Assembly: GCF_963422355.1 (NCBI RefSeq)
Contig: NC_085100.1
Location: forward strand, 3,878,568 to 3,942,567
Length of the DNA: 64,000 nt
Direction of reading: 5' to 3'
From: Corticium candelabrum
Lineage: Eukaryota > Porifera > Homoscleromorpha > Homosclerophorida > Plakinidae
The position numbers were made by a program, and so were the translations under genes. Under the pieces are notes generated by a model, which did not search any database, was not told the origin of the DNA, and was given only the letters and a program-made list of their open reading frames with translations. How positions within the stretch are numbered: position 1 is the stretch's first letter; the number at the start of each line of letters is the position of its first letter. Positions 1 through 14,962 of this stretch are shown piece by piece.

Positions 1-384
1 AGAATAGCATCCTTGCTTGATACGACAATCGCCTTCAGAGCTTGCTTCTATAATAGCAGCTGATAACTGCTTAGATAGGAGGCCGGTTACCTGATCTTCC
101 ATGAGAGATTTTAGCGGAGAAAAAACCAGAACAATTGGATGTTTAGCGAAACGATTTACTTCAGCTATACGCAGCTCATGCATCACTATAGAGAGGACTT
201 GGAAGATAGCAGACCTTCCAAAACTAGTCGGAAATGTAGCGAACACATCTCGTCCATTCAGAAGGTACTCCACCGTTGTTCTCTGTTCAGGATGCAGTGA
301 CGCAATTCTCAGTGTCGCAGACGCCTTGGCGAAAGCCGTGGTAAGAACACAATCGTTCACAATGCTGCTGGCACTTGTGGTCAT
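1..384 (-). CDS. RecQ-like DNA helicase, N-terminal part (runs off window)
   Basis: The minus strand reads as an open frame of 128 codons from an ATG at 384 to the window edge. The protein holds the start of a superfamily 2 helicase core. It has a Q-motif-like LHPEQR, then FATFPTSFGRSAIFQ in the motif I position, then PIVLVFSPLKSLMEDQV, which matches the motif Ia region of RecQ helicases. RecQ enzymes unwind DNA in the nucleus during repair. Motif I is unusual: RecQ proteins normally have GxGKS, here it is SFGRS, so ATP binding may be weakened or this may be one of the divergent RecQ-like copies common in marine invertebrates. An in-frame stop lies just upstream of the ATG, which supports the start. 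The DEAH box and the rest lie outside the window. Confidence 0.7.
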   Translation of the reverse strand, partial: MTTSASSIVNDCVLTTAFAKASATLRIASLHPEQRTTVEYLLNGRDVFATFPTSFGRSAIFQVLSIVMHELRIAEVNRFAKHPIVLVFSPLKSLMEDQVTGLLSKQLSAAIIEASSEGDCRIKQGCYS

Positions 385-1096
385 GATTAGATGTATTGTA
401 TGTCGCCCGGAACGCGTTTCAGAATGTGTGTGACGCGTGCGTGCACTTAGCTACCATGGAGGATTTCGCACGCTCGTAATCAGCGTTAGTGCACTTAGCA
501 TAACCAATTACTGCTAAGCCAATCAGAATTTACCATCGACATTCCGGTTGTAAGGAACTGACTGTCTTAGAAGGCTGTTTCCGAAATCATTTTAGTATCG
601 ACTTGGTCCAGACTAGAGTTCGCGCGCTCTCTGGTCTTGAAGTTCGAAGCTACTGTTCGCCAAGTCTCGTAACTTTTACGAAGTCCATTGTGCATACATA
701 CGCCGTGGCCACGACTTGGCAAGAAAAATCAATACCATTTGCACACGAATTGGTATAGGATCGCGATGGATTGACGAACTAAAATAACGGATTTACATTA
801 ATTAAAAACACGCAGCCTTCTGCGATTGCGTTTTAAGTTTAATACTTTGCGTTCCAATTGCATCAGACGTCAGTGGTTGCCTGTGTATATTTAGCGCTCG
901 TAACTTCTTTGATGACATTACCAATGTTCGGGTATTTTCTTCCATAATATACCACAAATACTATTATCAAAGACAATATTTCATGCATGTAATGCTCGCA
1001 TGACTGCTAGTTTGAAGAAACTCTTGTTGCAGTGATGATTCTTTGAGAAATAGAATTGGCGCTATTAAGCTCTGTTTTCCAGATAATATATATATG
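385..1096. other. Intergenic, no gene seen
   Basis: This stretch lies between the helicase start and the first SINE. No open frame with family similarity or believable splice pattern was found on either strand. It probably contains the helicase promoter. Confidence 0.4.
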
Positions 1097-1457
1097 TATG
1101 TATGCATGTATGTATGTATGTATGTATGTATGTATGTATGTATGTATGTATGTATGTGGCTCAATTGGTTAGAGTGTGCATTTGGAGATTGGGAACATCC
1201 GGGACCTTTGGGTCAGAGTTCGAGTGCGGGAGGGCCACATACATAAATTCCCTTGGGCAAGGAACTAACATACAATTGCCTCTGTCTACAGCAAGTATCT
1301 ACGGCAAGTACAGCAAGAGTGAAGTACATCATAGTGACTTCTGATAGTGACTTTTGCTACAGTAGTGTTAGATTGCAGTGTTAGGTTGCGGTGTTAGATT
1401 GCAGAATGGTGATTGCAGTATCTAACCTGGGCCCTAAGGGTCCTTGTAAACCAAAAA
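1097..1457 (+). mobile_element. tRNA-headed SINE copy 1 with (ATGT)n at both ends
   Basis: A run of ATGT units (1097-1156) leads into TGGCTCAATTGGTTAGAGTG, which resembles the A box and D arm of a tRNA gene. About 45 bases later GTCAGAGTTCGAGTGC resembles a B box. The body then continues through GGGCAAGGAACTAACATAC to a shared end, GGGTCCTTGTAAACC, followed by an A-run and again ATGT units. Four other copies with the same order occur at 23384, 23772, 24197 and 48277. An internal RNA polymerase III promoter is expected for this class. Confidence 0.65.
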
Positions 1458-1487
1458 ATGTATGTATGTATGTATTCCTGATTTATA

Positions 1488-2041
1488 GGTGGTCTGATGA
1501 CAACGTTTCTTATCGTTATCTGGAGCCAAGCGGTTTTGTTTGCCCGAGTTAGTCGCTACAAGAAAGAAAGACGACGTCGACGGAACAGTATCTTGGGTAT
1601 AAAAATTGAACAAGGATTTTGTCTTCAACTGTAAAAGGTGTTTCAACTTTTACAGTGATGGAGGTAAATGTCGAGCGAAGTGTTTTATCGACTCAAGTCA
1701 ATTGGGATTCTTTCTTGGACAACGTCCGCGCGGCATTTACAGTTTTTCTTGTGTGCTCTACGTACTTTATAGCTTTCATCTTTGGAGCTGCTCTGGGAAC
1801 GGTACTGACCCTGGCGTACCAGAAAGAACTAAAATCTTGCAAGATATTCAACGATCTCAATCTCTACGGGTGGACTGTTGTAATCACAATGTACATGTTG
1901 TGCTTTGCGGCTAATCCCTACATTTACGGCTTTCGCAAAAATGACATAAAAGAGGAATTCAAAGCTATGTTTCTATCTCTAAATCCGGTTAGGAGATTCC
2001 GCCAAAATCGTCGTGTGAGTAACGTAAAAATTTTTGCATAG
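1488..2041 (+). pseudogene. Class A GPCR remnant, TM5 to C-terminus
   Basis: After a splice acceptor (TTTATAG) at about 1487, one frame encodes a TM5-like helix (MTTFLIVIWSQAVLFARV) and a basic third loop (RYKKERRRRR). A second frame then encodes TM6, TM7 with ANPYIYGFRKND (the NPxxY motif and helix 8), and a short tail ending in a stop at 2041. The loop and TM6 are in different frames around 1600-1630, so either a one-base shift has occurred or a very short intron is present. The TM1-TM4 part is not upstream, where a SINE and microsatellite lie instead. A matching N-terminal half occurs at 17364-17960, but no continuous gene can be drawn. I read this as a decayed or partial rhodopsin-type receptor. 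Confidence 0.6.
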
Positions 2042-2707
2042 CTTCTTGTATAGAGAAAGAGTAAGGTCCTGATTGGTTATCGATTGTTGTACAAATTGAG
2101 ATACTTGAGGAATGCATATGTTATGTCAGGAGTGACTTTCTCTTTACAGATTAGACTACGATTGGGCTACGACATTGGATGAATAAGCTACCAATTCAAT
2201 TGTGTCACAAAGCCGTATATATAGTTTATTGTGTCCAAATAGCGTTTACAGTCACGCTACGAAAGAGCAGAAACGACATTGATGGCCGTCTAATTTTGTG
2301 TAAGCTATACTTGAAACAGAAAGCAGGAGCGAACATTTAAACAATGTTTCTTAATCTGGTTGGTATCACACCTGATTTGGTCAGCGCATGCGTACACGTG
2401 CAATCTGTTTCGAAGTTATCCGTGTGGAAGAAAATTATGTTATACTCTACTTTATAGTATAATGATATAATATAATAATACAATATAATATATTATACTA
2501 TAATATAATATAATGTAATACATTACAATACTACATAATGTAATTTAATTTATAATAGTTTAATTAAAACTTGCAATAAGCTTTGGCTTTGCTAAAGTAA
2601 AGATGATCATTATTTTGTAAAAGTAAATAACAACGACAACACCTGCAACATTAAATAGCCCCGTCCCAGAAGCAGTGTGGATTACAGGCCCGGATGCTGC
2701 CACCACT
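2042..2707. other. Intergenic, AT-rich
   Basis: No gene is seen. Positions 2455-2535 are nearly pure A and T with repeated ATAATATAAT units. A hydrophobic minus-strand frame at 2560-2835 is not kept in the duplicate block and has no recognised motif. Confidence 0.4.
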
Positions 2708-4447
2708 ACCACTACATTCATGATTGCAGCCCACACTGCGTCTGGGACAAAGCTGAACATAATACCGTTCACTACTAATAAAAACGGGTGGAAACTACAT
2801 AAAGATTTGATATAAATGCAGGTTATATTCAACAAACGATTCAGCTTAATTAATTAATTAAAACATTTATGCAATTGGATTTTTAATTGGTGACTAAACT
2901 TATAGAGCTATAATATTATGCAGAGATTTGCTGATTGTATTTTGCAGATAAGAGTCTGTCTAACGGTTTAGTACACAGACGTAAATTTTTAATACAAAAT
3001 TTGAACATTTGTGGTTTGTATATAAAACGTGCACCAATGGCTGCGGAGCTGGGGGACTAAGGGGGCTTGGGCAACCCCAACTTGGAAGGACTGGAAGATA
3101 ACCAATGTCAATCAATATTGATGTAATAAAATTGTTAGTATGAACTTAGAAAGCGCAGTCGTACAGTGATATGTGTTGACAGGTGACGTAATTTCAAACG
3201 TCACGGGCTCTAGTACCTTCCGCCTACGTTCCTTTGTACTTTCAGTTTCAGCCCCTCCCTAACTAATCATGAAAGTATCTATGTTCTGCCGCCCCTGTGC
3301 ACGTTAGGTACTTTTCTCAAACTAATAGTGATTTTGAATCCAAATTCTGCAATTATTTTAGTTAATGTTTGGCCGTATTCTAATAGTTGCAATTAGAGAG
3401 ATCACAAGTAAATAACTGTGAATATGCGATTCTGCGCATGAGTGCTAGACACGTTTGGAAGGTCGAGGCAAGTCTCAACATCATGAAGCTCGCAATCGCA
3501 GCCATTGTCTTCATCTGCGCACTAGCTGGGACGCAGTACGGCACTGCGAACCTCAGATCCTCAATTCTCCATCGGTCTGCTAGTGACAACTCCAGTTGCG
3601 CGACTATGGGACTCTTCAGTCCATTATGCAGCACACTGAGCGAAACATCAAACTGCTTCGACATTTGTGGTAAAACTAACATTGCAGATAATTGCTAGCT
3701 CTAGACAAACGGGCACAGGATTGTTGACGGCAATGACGCAACTTTCTTCGTAGGCGGAAATGAAACTGCAATCGAAACCGTTGAACTCTGTATCAACAAA
3801 CCAGGAGGGAAATTCAAAATCGGGGACAGAGTAGAGTGCGTGGCTTCTGTACAAGTAGGTATGGTGAGATATACTATAAAATGTGCTAATTTTGTATTGT
3901 TAGGTTAACCTGAGGTAAGACGCTTGGTAGGATACAGCAGAGACACTAACGGTTTCGTGTCTAGATCATCCGCCGATCGGAAATCTGTACTATGATGTTC
4001 AAGTCACGTTTACAGGGGGAAGGAAAGTAAGCTGGGGAGATGGAATATGTGGTTCTAGTCCAGAGTATTGCCGCACAAGTAAGACAATTACAGACTACCT
4101 AATACTGACTTAATTGGTCTTACATTTCTGTAGCAAACTTAAAGATCAATATGTCTGTACAAATTCCAGACACGTGGTCTTCTTATATAGTGAGATCAAA
4201 GTAGTTGGCTATTGCTGCTGTGTCGTAATGGTAACTCGTGATGTGCTACAGGGTCGCGCTCAGGCCCGTCTTGTTCTAAGAGATGGTGTTGGAACTATCT
4301 TGTGTCTCAATGGATCTGCTACTCTCGAGAAATGAATTACATGTAGGCGGTGTGATGAACATTGTCACGGGTGGCTGTCTAGATAGCATATACACTAGAA
4401 CATCGTGAACTCAAGCTTTACTTCAAAATTAGTAAAGTAGTTTAGAA
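2708..4447 (+). repeat. Segmental duplication, copy 1 (left part)
   Basis: Starting near ACTACATTCATGATTGCAGC, this block matches 17965-19866 base for base with scattered substitutions. It includes the whole ML-like gene and its introns and flanks. The homology stops at 4447, where the 10.2-kb transposon begins, and resumes at 14679. The left breakpoint joins different sequences in the two copies: AT-rich DNA here, a GPCR remnant at 17960. Confidence 0.85.
3483..4335 (+). CDS. Secreted ML-like (MD-2-related lipid-recognition) protein, duplicate 1
   Basis: Five exons with consistent phases: 3483-3669, 3754-3858, 3965-4078, 4134-4189 and 4252-4335 (about 181 residues). The protein starts with a signal peptide (MKLAIAAIVFICALAG). 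A cysteine-containing segment ends in CFDICG, followed by KFKIGDRVECVASV, a paired-cysteine segment (GICGSSPEYCRT), the strand IPDTWSSYI, and the ending DGVGTILCLNGSATLEK. The order of strands and cysteines, the length and the C-terminal GxxLCL strand fit the ML fold used by MD-2, NPC2 and GM2 activator to bind lipid. That family call is my inference. All introns are 51-106 bp. Exon lengths 105, 114, 56 and 84 are identical in the paralogs at 18708, 29338 and 46876. Confidence 0.65.
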
Positions 4448-4531
4448 TAGCCTCGTACCAGACCCTCTCGCGCCGTCGTGCCCGGTTCCCGTATAACACG
4501 ACAACGCCGGGGAGGGTCTGGGATCATACCG
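4448..4531 (+). repeat. Left terminal inverted repeat, itself a hairpin
   Basis: It begins TAGCCTCGTACCAGACCCTC and matches the reverse complement of 14595-14678. Within the repeat, CCAGACCCTC and GTCGTG pair with CACGAC and GAGGGTCTGG further along, so each end can fold back on itself. A repeated subterminal motif, GCGGATTTGTTCCGG or close variants, lies at about 4950-5015. Confidence 0.85.
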
Positions 4532-5518
4532 CCTACTTTCTTCACCTAGTGTCACCTCACGTCATCTAAGTGTCACCCCACGTCACCAACGTCAACACTC
4601 TCATGCTCTTAGCTAATTATGAATCCATCCTTCCATTAAAGATATGCTAGCTGTGATATCCGATTGCATACATTCGCTGTTACATTTCGTTCCTGTACAG
4701 CTGCATAAGAAGAGATTCATTTTGCTGCATGGAAAGAGATTCATTCACAGAGGGAGCTCGATCTTGAGTTCGATTTACGTTATCTGAAGCTGTGAGGTCC
4801 AATGTGATTCGATCAGCAGTCTAGGTAGCTTGGACTAGGGATGCACTAGGCACCGCTCTATTGCTGTGCTAGGCTATGAGAACAATACGAATTGGGAAGC
4901 TCGAGTACGATTCGGAAAATTTGGAGCCTGGCAGAGCGTGCCGTTGTAGCAGCGGATTTGTTCCGGCCGCTGATTTGTTTCGACGTAGGGTGCGCCGCGG
5001 ATTTGTTCTGGGGGGCTCCTATTGCTTTATGGAGCCACACCCTACTGAAAAACACCTAACGCGCGCATGAATGTTACTACTCTAGTCGGGACCCCCTTTC
5101 AGAGATTTCTCTCCATTGTTAACAATGGCAGCGATGAATAGGATTGACACTAAAACAGTGAACAATGCGATGTACAAAATGACGACCTAGGTGAAAGATA
5201 TCGAACGCGCGTTATCCGGGACCTCGCTGTCACAAGTCTAACGTGCGTTATGTGATGAGACACCGGCGACTACAGAGGTAATTAGGAATCATCAAGAGCG
5301 TTTACCGAAATTCTATTGTTGTGCCTACATTCTGTACACTCTTACTTAGGTTAAAACAAACCATCGTCTAATTAGGTGGTAGAAGATAGATGCAGAATGA
5401 GGATTTATCATTTGCTTATTGCTCCTGCACAGGGATCTGGTAAGCAACTCTTCGGATTGCACGTTTACTCAACATCCCAAATCTTTAGTGACTTAATTTC
5501 TAGAAAGTTTGCACAATT

Positions 5519-7382
5519 TTACTTGTACAAGAATTCGTTTGCTGTGGTATAGTCAATCTCGTACTTCCTCATAATAGCATGATTGGCAGCCTGCACAAAC
5601 AGTTAGTGTAGAAAATTACTTGTGACAGTAGGTTTCTACTTTTTACCTCTGGAAATGAGACAGACATGACATAGGACATTCTTGTTAGTGAGGCTTCTTC
5701 TTGTCCCATTACAGAGTCTAACAATTTGTAGATCTCAAAGCATACACCACTTACCTGTGCATGCAATATACACTGTTAGAAGGTTTGTATACAGTAGTTC
5801 ACCATGATTACATTGTCGTCACACTCTGACCATCTCTCTGGCAGCCACATCATTTTAGTCCGCTCACGAGACTGTTTTCCCTTGATGAAGAGGTAATGTC
5901 TTTCAGAAAAAACTTTTCCGAGGTAGATATCACAAATTGTATCCTGTAGATACAGCATATATTGTACCATGCATTATCTGTTCTAAAGAAAGACATTATT
6001 TTCTTTCCTTGAACTTTGGTAGCAGCTGTTGGAATTCTTGTATAGTGAATGACATTGATTGTTTTCTTATTGTTTTGCATTGCTGGACCTTTTTACACAA
6101 ACTGTATACTAGACTAGCTCATGTAACAGTTTATATCATACGTTAGCAGTGTCTGTAAGATCCACTATCTCTTTAGTTGATGACAGTTGTAGACTGTCAG
6201 ACTTTCTTTGTACGTGCCTGAAGTGGGTGTACATGCAACATAAGAGTATCATTTTATTACAACATATAAAGTTTCTTAGGCTAAAACAATTATAGTACTA
6301 GCTGCTACCTTTTCTTTGCTGGAGATTCAATTTCTGCATGTTGCAGAAGTCTGTAAGCAAACCAAGATCGGATTTCAATGATGTTTTTCTAAATTACAAT
6401 GGTCATAAACAGCAATCTTAAAATACAATCCATTATCTTTAGTTAACCTCGCTGATAGATTTAATGACAGAACTTCCTAGTGCCTCGTTTCTCATATACT
6501 ATAAGAAATCGGGTCATTTTTAATTAGCCTTGCACCCACAGACTGATAAGTGACATACCAACAAGGAATATACACCACAACTGGAAGAGTCTAGCTGCTG
6601 TGGAGCATCCTGAATAAGCCACAGTATTATTTTAATGCAACACAATATTGACACATAATATAAGGTTACTTGTGATGTCACAACAACATCTTTCCAATCA
6701 TCTTCTAAAAAGCTTGTCTTTAATTCATTGGCTTCATACGTGAAACAATCCCTGTGAAGAATACGGGTATTGATACTTCATGTTACAACAATAGAACTGT
6801 TTCTTTAAATTAACCTGATCTTCTTGAAAACTCCTGGTGATCTTACCATGAGAGGGTCATAATATTTTATTGTTTTTTTGTTTATGTCAATTACCTGAAA
6901 CAACTTTTCATTGTGAGATAGTTGCAAGCATAATGTTGCACAACTTACACTGCAGCACCAGTGTTTTCTGATATTCCAGTGAATGGGGATCAACAAAAAA
7001 ATCATAGTTGAAAATGTTACCCTACCACAATAATAACATGTAAATATTATACATAAAAGACAATCATCACTTTGTAAATGTGGAATCGTAGGGTTAGGAC
7101 TTCTACTTCTTGGTATGAATCTCTCAGTCTGGGGTTGTGATCACATACAGCTTGTAGATGATCTATTGCCTCCAAAGTCTGCATATGCAGTATTGGCTAT
7201 ACCTTTGTGGTGGGCATTTCAGAATCTAATGGAACAGTTATCAGTAAAACTTTTAGTTTTTAGCGCAACAATGATTTTGACTAAAATACTACGTGAAGTA
7301 GCAGATGGTACACCTATTTCTGTGTAATCGTCTTTAGTTGTAGGGGGTTGGATATGGAAATATGTAATAAATCTAAAAATGT

Positions 7383-7467
<85 letters not shown>

Positions 7468-7470
7468 GCA

Positions 7471-7539
<69 letters not shown>

Positions 7540-7542
7540 GCA

Positions 7543-7627
<85 letters not shown>

Positions 7628-7636
7628 GTACACACA

Positions 7637-7698
<62 letters not shown>

Positions 7699-8121
7699 GG
7701 TACCACTAATACCAACACCAGTACCTACACCACCAACACCAACAGCATGGCCACCACCATGATCACTTTTCTACAGATTCTCTTACAAAGTGTCTTTTAG
7801 TCCATCTTGTGACTGATTGGGGACCCTGGTTAGCAATCTTGACAAAGAAGTAAGTGCTCAATGCTTTGACAAATTTGCCCTGCAAAGCAGCAGTGCATCT
7901 ATTAGTTATGACTCAGTCATGATATTATTTCATTGAACTTTAATGTACCTTTTGCTGTGCATCAGTCTCCCATAAATTTGAGAGAGCATTAATGAGCTAT
8001 AAAAAGAAAATTAATGTTACTCTGAACTTAGTCTGATCGTGTAGAAGTGATCATACAGTGTCATTTAACCAACGGTTTGGTTGAAGTCTTAAAAGGTCAC
8101 GAAACTTTACTTCTCCGGTGA
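5519..8121 (-). CDS. Ulp1/SENP-like cysteine protease (C48) of the transposon
   Basis: About twelve short exons on the minus strand: 8057-8121, 7949-7996, 7787-7879, 6949-7021, 6815-6894, 6670-6751, 6559-6609, 6448-6498, 6309-6350, 6142-6217, 5803-5943, 5647-5754 and 5519-5590 with the stop. Visible C48 motifs in order are LQPNRWLNDT, STYFFVKI with RWTKRHF, IPIHWNIRKHW (catalytic His), DINKKTIKYYDP (catalytic Asp) and QQLDSSSCGVYSLL (the Gln and nucleophile Cys). All four active-site residues are present. Ulp1 proteases cut SUMO-like modifiers. Phases agree between most exons but not at the 7787/7021 and 6448/6350 joints, so those borders are uncertain. The start exon was not found. A CA microsatellite fills one intron. 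The last four exons are not recognised and could belong to another gene. Confidence 0.6.
7387..7697. repeat. (CA)n microsatellite with GCACGTA interruptions
   Basis: About 310 bp of CA repeats inside an intron of the Ulp1-like gene. Three near-identical interruptions (AAGCACGTACA or CGCACGTACA) suggest that larger units were copied inside the tract. Long frames through it encode only Cys-Val or His-Thr repeats. Confidence 0.95.
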
Positions 8122-8582
8122 CTGAATACATGAATGGTGTGTCATCATCAATTCTTTGGAATGTGGTGCTCATCTATACATAATACAAGGAAGTGCACAG
8201 AAATCTCAGTCATAGGTATTGTTTGCAAAATTGCAAGAGAACCATGTGCTCAATGTCCAGCTTGTCCTGTCTGGTTAAGTGAAAAAATAAATCATGTTTC
8301 TGGTCACTTGGAGGACTTTCTACACACGATTAATCAGACAATCAATTTGTAGACAACTCTTTTATTCGATGACAGATGTACCAATATTGCTATTTTCTAG
8401 AACTTCAAATGTTTGAATGGCAGGTATGTTCACTAGGCTACCTATGGTTAAAGCAGCTAACGTTAGTTTGTAGTTAGTGCTTAGATTTTATAGAGCAATG
8501 ACCCATTGTATCTGTAGATATTGATACTGAATGCCTGTTGTCAACATCTGTGTTACCTGTGGTCAACAACTTCAATAAGCGA

Positions 8583-9188
8583 TTAACAAGTCAGTGCACC
8601 GACTACAATGGTATTACTACCTTTTTCTATGATGTCCAGGCTCTCATAATGATTTTCTGCATAATGGGCAAGAAGCAATGGCATATCATGGACAGCTGCA
8701 TGATTGTTTGGTTCGATGACAACATCAAAGCAATCAGCAGTGCCAGATGCACTACTGACTATTCTTATGTCGTAAGACAACACTGTTGCCAGTGCTAGTA
8801 CTGTAATGTGGTCTCCCCATGATCCATCCTTTTTTAGAGTGGCCAAATATTGACACCAGTCCCCACCAGTGACAAAGTGGCTCATGTCCAGTGGTTGACC
8901 ATTTGAATCCTGTGCAAACAAATTTAAATTGTCAACTTTCCAATACTGATGGAAATGGTTTACAGTAAATGGACAATTTGTAAGGTGCTTCACTGTGAGA
9001 GCTCGTAGTTCCCTGTAGTTGTACTTTTGTTTGGCTCCTACTCTTTGAAGCTGGTCTGATACAGCATGAAAGAGACAGTTCCCGTCAGGAGGTGTTGTCC
9101 CTCTTAGTTTGAGGCCAGACACTTGTAGTCTTTCAGAAAGTAGCTGTTTATTGTCACATGTTGCTTTATTGTCTGAAGATGATTGCAT
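8583..9188 (-). CDS. OTU-family cysteine protease of the transposon
   Basis: One exon encodes about 201 residues from an ATG at 9188, although the open frame continues upstream through a splice-acceptor-like ACATTCAG. The catalytic signature is plain: PPDGNCLFHAVSDQL holds the Asp and Cys, and HYAENHYESLDII near the end holds the His. Between them are VKHL, HQYWKVDNL and GGDWCQYLATLKKDGSWGDH, the usual middle of an OTU fold. OTU proteases remove ubiquitin or ubiquitin-like tags. The gene is on the same strand as the integrase and the Ulp1-like gene and lies between them. Its role in transposition is unknown. One idea (inference) is that both proteases protect the transposase from host tagging. 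Confidence 0.8.
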   Translation of the reverse strand: MQSSSDNKATCDNKQLLSERLQVSGLKLRGTTPPDGNCLFHAVSDQLQRVGAKQKYNYRELRALTVKHLTNCPFTVNHFHQYWKVDNLNLFAQDSNGQPLDMSHFVTGGDWCQYLATLKKDGSWGDHITVLALATVLSYDIRIVSSASGTADCFDVVIEPNNHAAVHDMPLLLAHYAENHYESLDIIEKGSNTIVVGALTC

Positions 9189-9264
9189 AGAAGCAATCTG
9201 AATGTTCAACAGAAAGCTGGTTGCTTTTGAGTCTAGTGACACAAATGTAATATATAATACAAAC

Positions 9265-9340
9265 ATACATACATACATACATACATACATACATACATAC
9301 ATACATACATACCTACCTACCTATACCTACATACATATAA
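9265..9340. repeat. (ATAC)n microsatellite
   Basis: Tetranucleotide tract just upstream of the OTU exon. Similar units recur at 9530-9567 and 11438-11465. The stretch 9340-10106 has no recognised gene and lies between the OTU and integrase genes. Confidence 0.9.
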
Positions 9341-10106
9341 ATTTTTTGTTGTTGTTACAAGAGCCTCTAGGGCCCAGGTTATGTACAGTCACTATGCACT
9401 TGCTGCGATGTAACTGTAGAACCAACAGTCACTATATGTACTTGCTATGATGTAAGTAACTCTAGTACCAGCAGTCACTATGTACTTGCTACAATGAGCG
9501 ATAGTCACTCTGTACTTGTTTATATGCGTACATACGTATGTACATACATGCATACATACATACATACAGTTTAAGGAAAGTTGATACTGCTTAGATTGCT
9601 CTCCTGCTGTCCCAGACAAATTTCCTTGGCATAATTATCACAATAAGTAATTATGCATACCACGAGTACACTGTAGGTTCTGAGTTTACTAGTTTCTTGA
9701 CTTGATTGCTGCTGGCTCTGCATGTGTTGTATTGTAATATCGTTAGGATTTTCTAGACAATCATCACATCAAATGTATCTTTGAACAGACAAGTTTTTGT
9801 ATGCCCTACCTGAATGATTGGTAACCGCACTTGAATGCCCTGAAAGAAAAGCGATCATGTAATGTAAATTTCAGTATAATTTTGAGATCAAAATCTTTTA
9901 CCCACTGATGTAAATTTACTGTCTGAAACACAGTACATGTACCAAATTTCTTTCTTGTTTCAAAAATATTGCTATTAACTTACCAAACGTAAGTGCTTAT
10001 GGTGATACAGTGTGCAATATTATCATATTCTGCATTGTCAGAAGAAAGTATGTTCTATTATCGCAGTTAATTAATTAGTTAGTTTCACACATGGAGATGG
10101 TACTTT

Positions 10107-13190
<3,084 letters not shown>

Positions 13191-13199
13191 TCTGTATGT

Positions 13200-14594
13200 A
13201 CTTTATACAGTAAGGAAATAGACTCTCCTTGTAACCATTGCCTAAAACAATATATATTTCTTGTGATTTCTTGACCACACCCTTAATGCATCCAATACTC
13301 TTGTACCGATTAGGAAAACAAACAAAACGTTTTTATTATTATTGTTATTGTTATTATTACATTATTGTTGTTGTTGTTAAACATGACAAACCAAAAGAAC
13401 ACAACAACTTTATTGATATCATACTAAGAATAAGCCAACCATACTACAACCAATTTAAAAAGAATTACTATTATTATCATTATCATAACACCAAATATTT
13501 ATCTCAACTCACAGCAGCAGAGAATCTATCAACTCCACTGCATTATTGCATCAAACAGCTCATGCCAGCAGCTCACATATGCCCAACATAATTAAACACT
13601 CAGTTCAGTAATGTACCTCAGTAACCTGGGTTAGTATATAGAGTTAATAATAACACATAAACTTTCAAATGATCAACAAATTAGACAATTCTATATTCAT
13701 TCACTCAACTGCATTAAATTGTCAATTAATTAATTAAAGCATGAAGGTACACACAAGAAATTTTATGCACATGCAGATCTAAACTAACTGCTACAACAGT
13801 ATATTATAGCCTAAAACACAAGCAGAAGACTACAAACGAATTTCTATTCAAAATCACTGCATGCGGTAAACCCAAAATACCAAACTATTACTAAAGGTCT
13901 ACACATTTGATTCTTCAAAAGCGTCAAAAACATGTCTAGATACTCATTCCATACCTTTCACTGTCATAGCCTGCCGTACGTCTATTCACACTAGATAATT
14001 ATCTAGTGAATTAATTAATTATCTAGTGATCGGAGAGTACAAGCCACGGCTAGATCGGGACAGTTTACAGCTGCAGGTTGTTGCGTAGACTACAAAGAAG
14101 CCTCTGAAGCCTGTACAAGCTTTAGCATGGCCAAAGGAACAGAAATAAATGTTTGACATGTAATACGCATGCGCTAAACAATTTCTAGGCGTCGGCAATT
14201 CTACCCCGCCCCGGAACAAATCCGCGGAAGAAGACAACGTAAAACAGCGTCTGGAAATCCGAGGGACAACATGTGCGCAAGCGTACGCTTGCGCATTTGA
14301 TCAACCGGAACAAATCCGCTGGTACACCGTCAGCTAGACACGGTGTTGACTTCCGCTTTAGAGTCTCTTGGAGAGTAAGTCCTCTTTCCCATATAGGTTG
14401 GCAATTAGGTAGAGCTTGCGTAGGGACAGAATACCAACATTGAAAGGAAACAAGTAGAGTACGAATGGAAGGTCAAGTCGATTGCAAGACATTCCGTGTG
14501 ACACATGAGACTAACTATTTAACTAATCGTATTAGTAGCCTGAGGCTTGATGACATACGAGCTAAGTTGACCATCTAATAGCATAAACGGTAGT
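13200..14594. other. Right non-coding end of the transposon
   Basis: AT-rich sequence without a believable gene. It holds a TTA/TTG-rich tract at 13326-13380 and a palindrome built on CTAGATAATTATCTAG near 13990. Near the end, two copies of CCGGAACAAATCCGC at about 14212 and 14307 are inverted relative to the motifs near 4950-5015, as expected for subterminal transposase-binding sites. Confidence 0.55.
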
Positions 14595-14678
14595 CGGTAT
14601 GATCCCAGACCCTCTCCGGCGTTGTCGTGTTATACGGGAACCGGGCACGACGGCGCGACAGGGTCTGGTACGAGGCTA
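14595..14678 (-). repeat. Right terminal inverted repeat
   Basis: Reverse complement of 4448-4531 with about two differences. It ends CTGGTACGAGGCTA, directly followed by the second GTTTAGAA target duplicate. Confidence 0.85.
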
Positions 14679-14894
14679 GTTTAGAACTTGCTTAGATGTT
14701 TGTGTGCAATAGTTAGGCTTTGTATTATTGTTTCTATACCATTGGGCCAGATCTTTAGGATAGTCAACTATGATAGTATCTGAAACAAAGTCTTGGTTTT
14801 GTTGTTGTTGTTATTGTTATTATTATTATTGTTGTTTGTTTATATGTAATATAGTCGCAGTGTTTTAGTTATTAATTGTGTTGTGCTTGTTTTT

Positions 14895-14910
<16 letters not shown>
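14679..14910 (+). repeat. Segmental duplication, copy 1 (right part)
   Basis: Resumes the homology to copy 2 (19859-20070) after the transposon: GTTTAGAACTTGC matches GTTTAGAATTTGC, then runs through CCAGATCTTTAGGATAGTC to the TTG-rich tract. It ends at an (AT)n run at 14895-14958. Confidence 0.8.

Positions 14911-14956
<46 letters not shown>

Positions 14957-14962
<6 letters not shown>

Noticed and set aside
1157-1240. Functional tRNA gene
   Set aside because: A and B box-like words are present, but the acceptor and anticodon stems do not pair. It is the head of a repeated SINE.
2560-2835. Hydrophobic minus-strand frame that could look like membrane helices
   Set aside because: The part shared with the duplicate block is not kept open there, and there is no known motif or start context.
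7219-7762. Long frames of Cys-Val or His-Thr repeats through CA/GT tracts (also at 12, 21.6, 32, 35, 54 kb)
   Set aside because: They are translations of dinucleotide repeats open in several frames and on both strands, with no other coding sign.
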